A DNA stretch of 5,295 nt from Methylovulum sp. (GTDB lineage Bacteria; Pseudomonadota; Gammaproteobacteria; Methylococcales; Methylomonadaceae), in NCBI GenBank assembly GCA_016919605.1, contig JACXTQ010000278.1, positions 1-5,295 on the forward strand, given 5' to 3'. Of the stretch, positions 1-4,807 are shown one piece after another. The notes under the pieces are model-generated. The model was not told the origin of the DNA and ran no database searches. It saw only the letters and a list, made by a program, of their open reading frames with translations. The translations under genes were made by a program, and so were the position numbers. Positions within the stretch are counted from its first letter, which is position 1. Each line of letters starts with the position of its first letter.

Positions 1-1182
1 ACGACGGAAATGGTTGAATCTGGCTTTTACTTTCCAGTCTTCGTCAAACGCATGGGTTAGCGTTAGTGCGGTATTATAGAGCGTGGAATTCGATATGTCG
101 GTGGAAGGTTCGTGCAAATAGCGGTTTATCGGAATATTGGCCGGACGATTACCTAGAGCCACCACGCCGTAATCTTCTAGCGTGTCTTCGTTGGAATAAA
201 TGAAATCCAGGTCGATTTGAGTGCGGTCGCTGATTTTCCAGGTCAGGGATGGAGCCAGAAATATCCGGTCGGTAAAAGCAAAATCTCGGAACGATTGTTT
301 ATCCAGATATTCCAGGTTAAAGCGGTACATCAAGCTGTCGTCGGAATTGACTGAACCAGTGGCATCCAAGGTCGTGCGGTAAAGGTCATAAGAGCCAAAT
401 TGCTGTTCCAAGGCGTAATAAGGCGTTGCTTGTGGTCGTTTGGTGACTATATTAATCATCCCGCCCGGTTGAATGCGCCCGTATAAATTGGCGGCTGCGC
501 CTTTGACGACTTCAACCCGTTCTGCATTGGCAAGGGTCAAGCGGCTGGCAGGCCAGCGAAACCCGTCCAGGAAATTGTTGTAGGATGTATTGAAACCCCG
601 AATCATAAATTCCTCGGCAAAACCGCCAAACGTGAAGCCTTGGAACACGCCGCTGACATTCTTGATTGCATCGCCGACTTGAATGGCTTGCTGGTCTTTA
701 ATCACCGCTTTCGGTACGACTTGGATGGAAAGCGGCGTTTCCATAATAGGCGTGTCGGTTCTGTTTGCACTACTGGCATTTGGCATCGCATAATCCATGT
801 TGTAAGGATCATTTGTATCAGATACCTCAGCCATCCCCACCACCTTCACTGTCGGCAACGTCGATGCCTTGCTTTCATTATCAGCAGCTTTGATGACCAC
901 TGAATCAGTGGAAGTAAAGGAATAAGCCAATCCCGTCCCTTCCAGTAATTTCGTCAAAGCTTCCTGGGCGCTGTATTGCCCATTCACCGCATGGCTGCTT
1001 TTTCCTTTCGCTACATCATTGACCAAAAAAGGTTTTATACCGGTTTGCTGGGCAAGGCGTTCCAGTGCCGCTGGGAGCGGCTGGACGGGTATGTTGATGG
1101 TAAATTGGTTGTCTTTGGCGATAACGGCACTTGCACATAGCATCAGCGGTGCGCTTAACATTATAGGGCGTAAGGTGGACAT
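1..1182 (-). CDS. TonB-dependent siderophore receptor with STN domain (FecA type), C-terminus beyond the window
   Basis: This is an outer-membrane receptor that imports a ferric chelate using TonB energy and also signals to an ECF sigma system. The frame is open to the left edge, giving 394 residues of what is usually a 700-800 residue protein. Residues 1-22 form a signal peptide ending in ASAVIA. Residues 27-99 are a secretin/TonB N-terminal (STN) domain with PLPAALERLAQQTGI and YSAQEALTKLLEGTGL. LPTVKVVG (109-116) is a likely TonB-box region. The plug spans about 143-250 and contains ETPLSIQVVP, MIRGFN, the stretch AERVEVVKGAAANLYGR, and IQPGGMINIVTKRP. The first beta-barrel strands follow. 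The start is one of two adjacent ATGs (1185 or 1182). I chose 1182 because the AAGGAG ribosome site lies 5 bases from it but only 2 from the other. The STN domain implies partnership with the FecI/FecR pair at 2389-3894. The ligand cannot be told; family certain, substrate unknown. Confidence 0.95.
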   Translation of the reverse strand, partial: MSTLRPIMLSAPLMLCASAVIAKDNQFTINIPVQPLPAALERLAQQTGIKPFLVNDVAKGKSSHAVNGQYSAQEALTKLLEGTGLAYSFTSTDSVVIKAADNESKASTLPTVKVVGMAEVSDTNDPYNMDYAMPNASSANRTDTPIMETPLSIQVVPKAVIKDQQAIQVGDAIKNVSGVFQGFTFGGFAEEFMIRGFNTSYNNFLDGFRWPASRLTLANAERVEVVKGAAANLYGRIQPGGMINIVTKRPQATPYYALEQQFGSYDLYRTTLDATGSVNSDDSLMYRFNLEYLDKQSFRDFAFTDRIFLAPSLTWKISDRTQIDLDFIYSNEDTLEDYGVVALGNRPANIPINRYLHEPSTDISNSTLYNTALTLTHAFDEDWKVKARFNHFRR

Positions 1183-1187
1183 CATTT

Positions 1188-1193
1188 CTCCTT
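1188..1193 (-). promoter_or_regulatory. Ribosome binding site of the TonB-dependent receptor
   Basis: On the minus strand the sequence is AAGGAG, a strong Shine-Dalgarno match. It lies 2 bases before the first ATG (1185-1183) and 5 bases before the second (1182-1180). Normal spacing favours the second ATG as the start. Confidence 0.75.
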
Positions 1194-1453
1194 AAAATTA
1201 ATGGTTGCCCAGATATGATTGATTTGCCCCCTGTAACCACCTCAAAAATTTTTAATTTTTTTGCGTTGTGCTGCTTGAATTTTGTGAAACTTTTATAAGC
1301 TATTGAATAATATATAATTAAAAATTATTGGTGGGCGGTTTATGTTGCCGGATGCTGGCTAGTGATTGCGGCGTTTAAGCCCAAGTGGTTGGTGTTGAGG
1401 AAATAACCGAATTTAAACGTGGGTCGGGCTTAAGCATTGATTGACAAGTAAGG
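1194..1453. other. Receptor leader region: AT-rich, with a weak inverted repeat
   Basis: This interval lies between the vapC stop and the receptor ribosome site. Bases 1240-1330 are very AT-rich and include the palindrome AAAAATTTTT near 1245 and several TATA-like strings. The receptor promoter probably lies here. I could not pick one pair of -35 and -10 boxes, and I saw no convincing 19-bp Fur box and no clear FecI-type promoter. At 1375-1382 and 1426-1433, TTAAGCCC and GGGCTTAA form an 8-bp inverted repeat around 43 bases. This could be a weak hairpin downstream of vapC or a degraded repeat; it lacks a following T run in the minus direction. Confidence 0.35.
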
Positions 1454-1857
1454 TCAGGATTGCCAATCTTCTAATTTAATTCCAGGTACCCGTTCAAATT
1501 CACGGGTGTTATTTGTCACAACGGTTAAGTCATTGGCAACCGCGATAGCGGCAATCTGCAAGTCATACGGGCCTATGGGCGTCCCTTGGCTAGCCAAAAA
1601 TGCCCTAATCTCGCCAAAGCGTTGTGTGGCGTAACGTAACCTGCAAACGGTAAGCTTGGTAGCCACTCCAATAAGGTTAGCAGGCGGTCGCGATTTTGTT
1701 GTTGTCGGGCACTTTTTGCCACGCCGTACCACAATTCAGCCTCGACAGGTACACAAAGTTTCAATGAAGCTGAACCTACACGGTGCACATGATGAATCAG
1801 CCGAGGATTTTCCTTTAATAAGGCTATGGCGGCATTGGTATCCAGTAAGTAAGCCAT
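1454..1857 (-). pseudogene. vapC: VapC-type PIN-domain toxin, frameshifted by a 5-bp tandem duplication
   Basis: VapC toxins are small PIN-domain ribonucleases that cut RNA and are held inactive by a VapB partner. The N-terminal part starts MAYLLDTNAAIALL, with the PIN aspartate at residue 6, and continues through PVEAELWYG (acidic Glu41) to LPSLPFAGY. The reading frame then changes. The second frame carries FGEIRAFLASQGTPIG, PYDLQIAA and VTNNTREFERVPG, the usual C-terminal PIN motifs with the conserved Asp and Glu. GTTAC is repeated in tandem at the break (minus strand, 1640-1631). Removing one copy gives a continuous 132-residue protein through LPFAGYATQRFGEIRA, the normal VapC length. As written, translation stops after 94 residues and lacks the C-terminal acidic residues, so the toxin should be inactive. 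The start ATG overlaps the antitoxin stop by one base (TGATG), a coupled arrangement. Family is certain; the frameshift could in principle be a sequencing error. Confidence 0.9.
1631..1640. repeat. 5-bp tandem duplication causing the vapC frameshift
   Basis: The plus strand reads GTAACGTAAC, two perfect copies of a 5-mer, exactly where the two VapC frames meet. Deleting either copy restores one open frame through the PIN domain. This pattern fits replication slippage. Confidence 0.8.
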
Positions 1858-2099
1858 CAGTCTAAAGTCTCCCGTGGGATGTCAGCGCCTAAATCGGTAT
1901 CACCAATATCATCAGGAAAATCTTCACTTAAGCCACCTGCCAATGCCGCCAGAAAGGCTTCGGTATTGTTTTTTTGCGGTATTGTCGACTGTGTTGCCGA
2001 ATATCGGTGTTCCAGAAATTCAATAAAATCCAAGGCTTCACGGGCGGCGGTTTCCGATAGATTTAAACTATGCCTGTAAATGGTTTCGGCTAGGTTCAT
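1857..2099 (-). CDS. vapB: VapB-type antitoxin, DUF2281-like
   Basis: This 80-residue protein begins MNLAETIYRHSLNLSETAA and continues REALDFIEFLEHRY. This is the pattern of the short DUF2281-type proteins usually encoded just before a PIN-domain toxin. The N-terminal half (1-33) is the conserved part and probably mediates DNA binding or dimer formation. The C-terminal half (about 45-80) is acidic and likely disordered, with LAGGLSEDFPDDIGDTDLG; such tails commonly wrap the toxin. The start ATG has a plausible TGAGGA ribosome site 8 bases upstream. Its TGA overlaps the vapC ATG, which supports an antitoxin-toxin operon. Because the toxin is broken, this antitoxin may be orphaned but still able to bind its own promoter or a related toxin elsewhere. 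The family call rests on motif resemblance and on the neighbour. Confidence 0.8.
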   Translation of the reverse strand: MNLAETIYRHSLNLSETAAREALDFIEFLEHRYSATQSTIPQKNNTEAFLAALAGGLSEDFPDDIGDTDLGADIPRETLD

Positions 2100-2137
2100 G
2101 AATAGTTTCCTCAGCTTAGGTTGGTAGTTGCCGTTAA

Positions 2138-2150
2138 GGATATCTTATCC
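2138..2150 (-). promoter_or_regulatory. Possible vapBC operator palindrome
   Basis: The plus strand has GGATA, three bases, then TATCC: a perfect 5-bp inverted repeat about 40 bases upstream of the antitoxin ATG. On the minus strand the same bases include TAAGAT, which could act as a -10 element. VapB-type antitoxins usually autoregulate by binding such palindromes. The palindrome is short and could be chance. Confidence 0.25.
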
Positions 2151-2187
2151 AGCGACATTTGGCTGCTTCTGTTTAGCTATAGGGTAC

Positions 2188-2305
2188 GAGACTGTGAAAG
2201 TATTAAGTTTTTGAAATTAAAAACACAATATGCTGTATTTTTAATTACTATTAAACACAACATATGGTAATAAAAATCAAAAATTTAGAATACTTTCACA
2301 GTCTC
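2188..2305. mobile_element. 118-bp MITE-like element with 17-bp perfect terminal inverted repeats and GTAC target duplication
   Basis: The ends are GAGACTGTGAAAGTATT (2188-2204) and its exact reverse complement (2289-2305). The stem continues inward with near-complementary AAGTTTTTGA (2205-2214) and TCAAAAATTT (2277-2286). The core is AT-rich and has no open frame of note, so the element is non-autonomous. GTAC flanks both sides (2184-2187 and 2306-2309). Excising the element plus one GTAC restores the REP palindrome it interrupts, which is independent proof of insertion with a 4-bp target duplication. The parent transposase is not in the window and I do not assign an IS family. The long hairpin could also affect read-through from fecR towards vapB. 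Confidence 0.85.
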
Positions 2306-2348
2306 GTACGCTGTGCGTACCTTTAATCAATTATCCTAAAATCAATGT

Positions 2349-2369
2349 AAAAGGTACGCACAGCGTACC
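2349..2369 (-). terminator. REP hairpin acting as a possible terminator after fecR
   Basis: In the direction of fecIR transcription, about 20 bases past the fecR stop, the 7-bp stem GGTACGC/GCGTACC with loop TGT is followed by TTTT. A larger stem with the opposite REP arm is also possible. The T run is short, so termination may be partial. It would separate fecIR transcripts from the downstream toxin-antitoxin and receptor genes. Confidence 0.45.
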
Positions 2370-2388
2370 CTACCCAAAAAAAGAAAAT

Positions 2389-3363
2389 TTAGTGTTTCGC
2401 TGATTTTTTGATGAAAAACTTCCCTAGCTGAGTTTGTTTGATACTGAGGTTCGTCCCTAAAGATAAGGTATTCAGCGTTTCATTCAGGTCGGTGGTTGAG
2501 AATCTGCCACTGATGAGCAGGTTTTTTATGGTGGGGTCTTGCACCGTAAATCTTACCGGATGGTAGCGGGTCAGTTGTTCCAAGACATCGGCCAAGCGTT
2601 GGTTTTGGAAAATCAAAACGCCTGAACGCCAGGAGCCAATGGTTTCGGATTTGATGTCTGCCTTCCCGGAAAGTTGGCCTAACCCGTCAAAGCTGCTTTG
2701 TTGATGGGCGGTTAAGATAAGCGGCTGGGTATTATCGGTGGCAACACCCACTTCGCCTTCTTGTACCGTCACCGTGGTTTTGTTGGCTTCGGTCAACACG
2801 TTGAATTGCGTGCCGATGTCCCAGATCCGCCCTTTGCCTGCAAACACTTCGAAGGGGTGTTCCGGGTTATGCTGGATCGTAAACCACGCTTCGCCTTTTG
2901 CCAGCCAAGCTTTGCGCCAACCGAACAGATCGGCGACTTGGATGTCGCTATCGGTGTTTAGGTGAATGCGGCTGCCGTCACTTAACGGGATGTTGATGGT
3001 GTCGCCCTTAGCCGTTTGATAATGCCGTGCGGTCAGTTTGAGTGCCAAATCCGGCCTCGCTGTCGCTAAACCGACAGCAACGGCAAAAAACACCAGCGCC
3101 GCATTGCCACGGCGGCGGTTAGTTTGGGATTGTTTGGCAAAATGCCGCGCTTCATCCAATTCAGTCCCCGCCATACTCGGCAAATCACCCCATTGCTCCC
3201 AAAAATACTGGATGATCTGGAAAGCCTCGGCATTTTCGGGTGCGGAGTTTAACCAATCGTCAAAGGCTTGCTGGGTTTTTTCCGGGCATTTTTTCGCGCT
3301 CAAGCGCGATTGCCAGCGGATGGCCTGTTTTTGCGCATCGGATAACGGGACTGCTTTAGACAT
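2389..3363 (-). CDS. fecR: FecR-type inner-membrane anti-sigma regulator
   Basis: FecR proteins sit in the inner membrane, hold or activate a FecI-type sigma factor in the cytoplasm, and receive a signal from the STN domain of a receptor in the periplasm. This 324-residue protein has the full layout and normal length. A cytoplasmic DUF4880 domain (about 12-58) carries AIRWQSRLS, AFDDWLNSAPENAEAF and FWEQW. A basic NRRRG is followed by one membrane segment (about 87-102). The periplasmic FecR domain (about 114-210) carries GDTINIPLSDGSRIHLNTDS, GEAWFTIQHNPEHPFEVFAG, IWDIGTQFNVL and VQEGEVGV. The C-terminal DUF4974/STN-like domain (about 250-310) carries IFQNQRLADVLEQLTRYHPV and ISGRFSTTDLNETLNTL. 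It starts 15 bases after the fecI stop with no strong ribosome site, so it is probably translated from the fecI message. The symbol is family level; ferric citrate specificity is not implied. Confidence 0.95.
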   Translation of the reverse strand: MSKAVPLSDAQKQAIRWQSRLSAKKCPEKTQQAFDDWLNSAPENAEAFQIIQYFWEQWGDLPSMAGTELDEARHFAKQSQTNRRRGNAALVFFAVAVGLATARPDLALKLTARHYQTAKGDTINIPLSDGSRIHLNTDSDIQVADLFGWRKAWLAKGEAWFTIQHNPEHPFEVFAGKGRIWDIGTQFNVLTEANKTTVTVQEGEVGVATDNTQPLILTAHQQSSFDGLGQLSGKADIKSETIGSWRSGVLIFQNQRLADVLEQLTRYHPVRFTVQDPTIKNLLISGRFSTTDLNETLNTLSLGTNLSIKQTQLGKFFIKKSAKH

Positions 3364-3378
3364 GGCGGGCTGCGGCTA

Positions 3379-3894
3379 TCAACGGGATTTGTTGTTAAGG
3401 TTTTGCAAAGATGCGGCCACACAGCTTTCCATCGCGGCGATAAAGTGGCGTTCCACCGTAGACCTTGAAATGCCAAGCATTTTGGCAATTTGCGGGTAGC
3501 TCAGCCCATCAATCCGGTGCAGAAAAAACACATTCCGCTGCATAGCGGGCAATTCTTTCAAGGCTTGCAGGCAGCGCCGCAACAGTTGTTCATGATGCAG
3601 CGCCATGTCCAGGCCAGGAATTCGAGACGGCAAGCTGTCCAGTTCTTCGCAATCCTGATGATATTTTTCAATGATTGCCAGTTTACGGTAATGCGCGTTG
3701 AGCAGGTTATTGGTGAGTTTATACAGATAGGCGCGGTGATTGGTGATGCTTTCCGGTTCGGGGTGGCCCATTAACGCCAAAAACGATTCTTGAACGACAT
3801 CATCAGCGACATGACCCGCCCGTTGTTCGGCATAGTAGAGCAACTCTTGGTTATGTTGACGGAATAAAGCGTCCAATAATTGGTTAATCGACAT
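3379..3894 (-). CDS. fecI: FecI-type ECF RNA polymerase sigma factor
   Basis: This ECF sigma factor of the iron-uptake group directs RNA polymerase to a small set of promoters, normally that of the partner receptor. The protein is 171 residues from the ATG at 3894, the family's usual size. Region 2 spans about 6-72, with LLDALFRQHNQELLYYAEQR, ADDVVQESFLAL (promoter melting and core binding) and HRAYLYKLTNNLLNAHYRK. Region 4 spans about 105-160, with LKELPAMQRNVFFLHRIDGL and the helix-turn-helix SYPQIAKMLGISRSTVERHF. A TTG codon 27 bases further upstream could extend the frame to 180 residues. I prefer the ATG because the protein begins MSINQLLDALFRQH, as family members do, and a weak GGAA lies 9 bases before it. 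It forms an operon with fecR. No clear Fur box is visible upstream, although the group is typically iron-repressed. The symbol is family level. Confidence 0.93.
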   Translation of the reverse strand: MSINQLLDALFRQHNQELLYYAEQRAGHVADDVVQESFLALMGHPEPESITNHRAYLYKLTNNLLNAHYRKLAIIEKYHQDCEELDSLPSRIPGLDMALHHEQLLRRCLQALKELPAMQRNVFFLHRIDGLSYPQIAKMLGISRSTVERHFIAAMESCVAASLQNLNNKSR

Positions 3895-3987
3895 GCAAGC
3901 AGTTTCCAAAGCCCATTTCAAGTATTCGTTTTTGTAAAGATTTGCTGTTTGGTTTGAGCCGATAGTGCTAGGCCAACACCAACACAG

Positions 3988-4115
3988 TCATAAGGCTAAG
4001 CTTGATGATGTTTTTTCCACCCAACTAACCGAAATCTCCAGTTCGTCGGCAATATCAGGGTGTTGGTGGTGGTAAATTCAATCATGACGGCAAAAGCGTT
4101 ATCATGTCCATTGTC
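3988..4115 (-). pseudogene. Probable remnant of a second FecI-type sigma factor (region 4 only)
   Basis: The minus strand from 4077 to a TGA at 3988 encodes a short open piece containing HHQHPDIADELEISVSWVEK and then TSSSLAL. PDIADELEISVSWVEK lines up without gaps with PQIAKMLGISRSTVER in region 4.2 of the intact FecI next door: P, IA, L, IS, S and VE are shared. In the adjacent frame, the bases just upstream (4115-4074) read DNGHDNAFAVMIEF, which resembles the strand before that helix-turn-helix (NVFFLHRIDG in the intact gene). One missing T in a short T run near 4074 would join the two. A TAA lies at 4116-4118, and I see no region 2 further upstream. It is probably a decayed C-terminal fragment left by duplication or replacement of the sigma gene. 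The match is short, so chance is not excluded. Confidence 0.5.
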
Positions 4116-4592
4116 TTATGCAATTTCCGTGCAATAATTTTATTTTATTATAATATCAATGTGATAGGTGTAGTCGACTCGGAAGCCCTGTTCGAAAAGT
4201 GTGGCTTTTGCCATATTGGTTGGGGCATATCCCCGATTTTTTTTCGGCGTAACAATAACTCGGATGCCAATCCAAAACCATTGCACACGCTTATCAACTA
4301 GCACACTCAGTGCAAGATATTCCAAACTAACTTGGACATCACGGAATACCCAATGCCCCGACCGGCTGTAATGTTTTGAGATGTTTGATTGGCTTAAAAG
4401 GTTTAGGTCTGGGTTGTAACCCCCGGCTCGTTCAGAGCGCCATGCCATCCAATGGATATTGAAGCACAGCGAGCCTTTCGACAGAACCCGTATTTATGCT
4501 ATTCCGGATTACACCGGACCGTAAAAATTAGCAAAATTTAACTTGAAATTGAATAGAGTATCTTACGGGTAGGCTGCAAAAAGGCAGTAGGT
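4116..4592. other. Stretch without a recognisable gene
   Basis: This interval is AT-rich at its left end and has no open frame that I recognise. A minus-strand frame of about 100 codons (4448-4140) resembles no family, has no ribosome site before its ATG, and begins inside the repeat copy at 4400-4433. Small hairpins occur, for example TCCGG/CCGGA around ATTACA near 4503-4518 and CTGC/GCAG near 4574-4587. No tRNA, promoter or other RNA could be supported. It looks like a decayed intergenic zone between the RAYT region and the fec genes. Confidence 0.5.
4400..4433. repeat. Diverged repeat, copy A
   Basis: This 34-base block aligns without gaps to 4774-4807 at 25 of 34 positions, and weaker similarity continues leftwards (GGCTTAAAA against GGTTTGAAA). 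It contains the palindrome GGGTT-GT-AACCC. It may be an old REP-like or dispersed intergenic repeat related to the RAYT neighbourhood. Confidence 0.4.
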
Positions 4593-4677
4593 GTAGATTG
4601 GGTTAACAGCTTCATCGTTAACCCAACACATCAGCGCCATTGATGTTAGGTTGCGAAAAGCATGCAACCCAATCTAC
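4593..4677. repeat. REPIN next to the RAYT gene
   Basis: The first REP has foot GTAG (4593-4596), then A, and a perfect 10-bp stem TTGGGTTAAC/GTTAACCCAA (4598-4607 with 4617-4626) around a 9-base loop. The second is inverted: stem TTAGGTTGC/GCAACCCAA (4646-4654 with 4664-4672, one mismatch), again a 9-base loop, followed by T and CTAC (4674-4677), which is GTAG on the minus strand. The outer 12 bases of the element are perfectly complementary (GTAGATTGGGTT and AACCCAATCTAC). Two inverted REPs with outward GTAG feet about 85 bp end to end match the REPIN pattern. It lies about 130 bases downstream of the RAYT stop, so it is a good candidate substrate for that enzyme or its intact relative. Confidence 0.8.
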
Positions 4678-4773
4678 GATGCAGGGATGGCAAAACACAC
4701 TAGTGCTAAGAAACCAAATGGCTGGACGGATATTGTTCCTACATGTATTGTAATCGTTGCTGAGGTTTGAAAT

Positions 4774-4807
4774 GTTTTAGCTCGTAGTTGTAAACCCCGA
4801 CTTGCTC
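4774..4807. repeat. Diverged repeat, copy B, abutting the RAYT stop
   Basis: This is the partner of 4400-4433 (25 of 34 identical, same orientation), starting at the RAYT stop codon and extending away from the gene. It contains TTGTAAACCCCGAC, a degraded palindrome. The position just 3' of a RAYT fits a repeat that moved with, or is recognised by, that enzyme family. Confidence 0.4.

Larger units (their letters stand above)
2179..2373. repeat. REPIN (two inverted REP hairpins with GTAG/ATAG feet), split by a MITE
   Basis: The right REP (2353-2369) is a perfect 17-base palindrome, GGTACGC-ACA-GCGTACC, followed by CTAC; on the minus strand this reads GTAG plus hairpin. The left REP has foot ATAG (2179-2182) and then GGTAC (2183-2187). 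It is interrupted and resumes as GCTGTGCGTACC at 2310-2321. Without the inserted element and one GTAC copy, the two halves form 23-base perfectly complementary arms (TAG, the 17-mer, TTT) around a 25-base spacer, about 73 bp in all. A GTAG tetranucleotide beside a palindrome is the hallmark of REP sequences mobilised by RAYT enzymes, and two inverted REPs make a REPIN. It sits directly downstream of fecR. Whether the RAYT at 4807-5295 is its cognate enzyme is unknown; the nearby REPIN at 4593 belongs to a different sequence class. Confidence 0.85.

Noticed and set aside
640..903. Plus-strand open frame of 87 codons
   Set aside because: It is antisense to the plug region of the TonB-dependent receptor, where the minus-strand protein is unmistakable.
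1016..1240. Minus-strand open frame of 74 codons near the receptor start
   Set aside because: It is a different frame of the same strand as the receptor N-terminus. The receptor frame has the ribosome site, signal peptide and STN domain.
1240..1330. Fur box or FecI-type promoter before the receptor
   Set aside because: The region is AT-rich enough to give partial matches anywhere. No match is good enough to mark a site.
2179..2373. CRISPR-like or multi-repeat array
   Set aside because: The repeats are inverted pairs with GTAG feet and one nested insertion; there are no regularly spaced direct repeats and no cas genes.
3038..3499. Plus-strand open frame of 153 codons
   Set aside because: It lies entirely opposite fecR and fecI, both of which have clear family motifs, and its own translation resembles nothing.
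3895..3921. TTG start extending the FecI protein by nine residues
   Set aside because: The added residues do not resemble the family N-terminus, and the ATG at 3894 gives the usual start and length.
4140..4448. Minus-strand open frame of 102 codons
   Set aside because: It has no recognisable domain and no ribosome site before its ATG, starts inside a diverged repeat copy, and is composed of AT-rich intergenic sequence. I treat it as chance.
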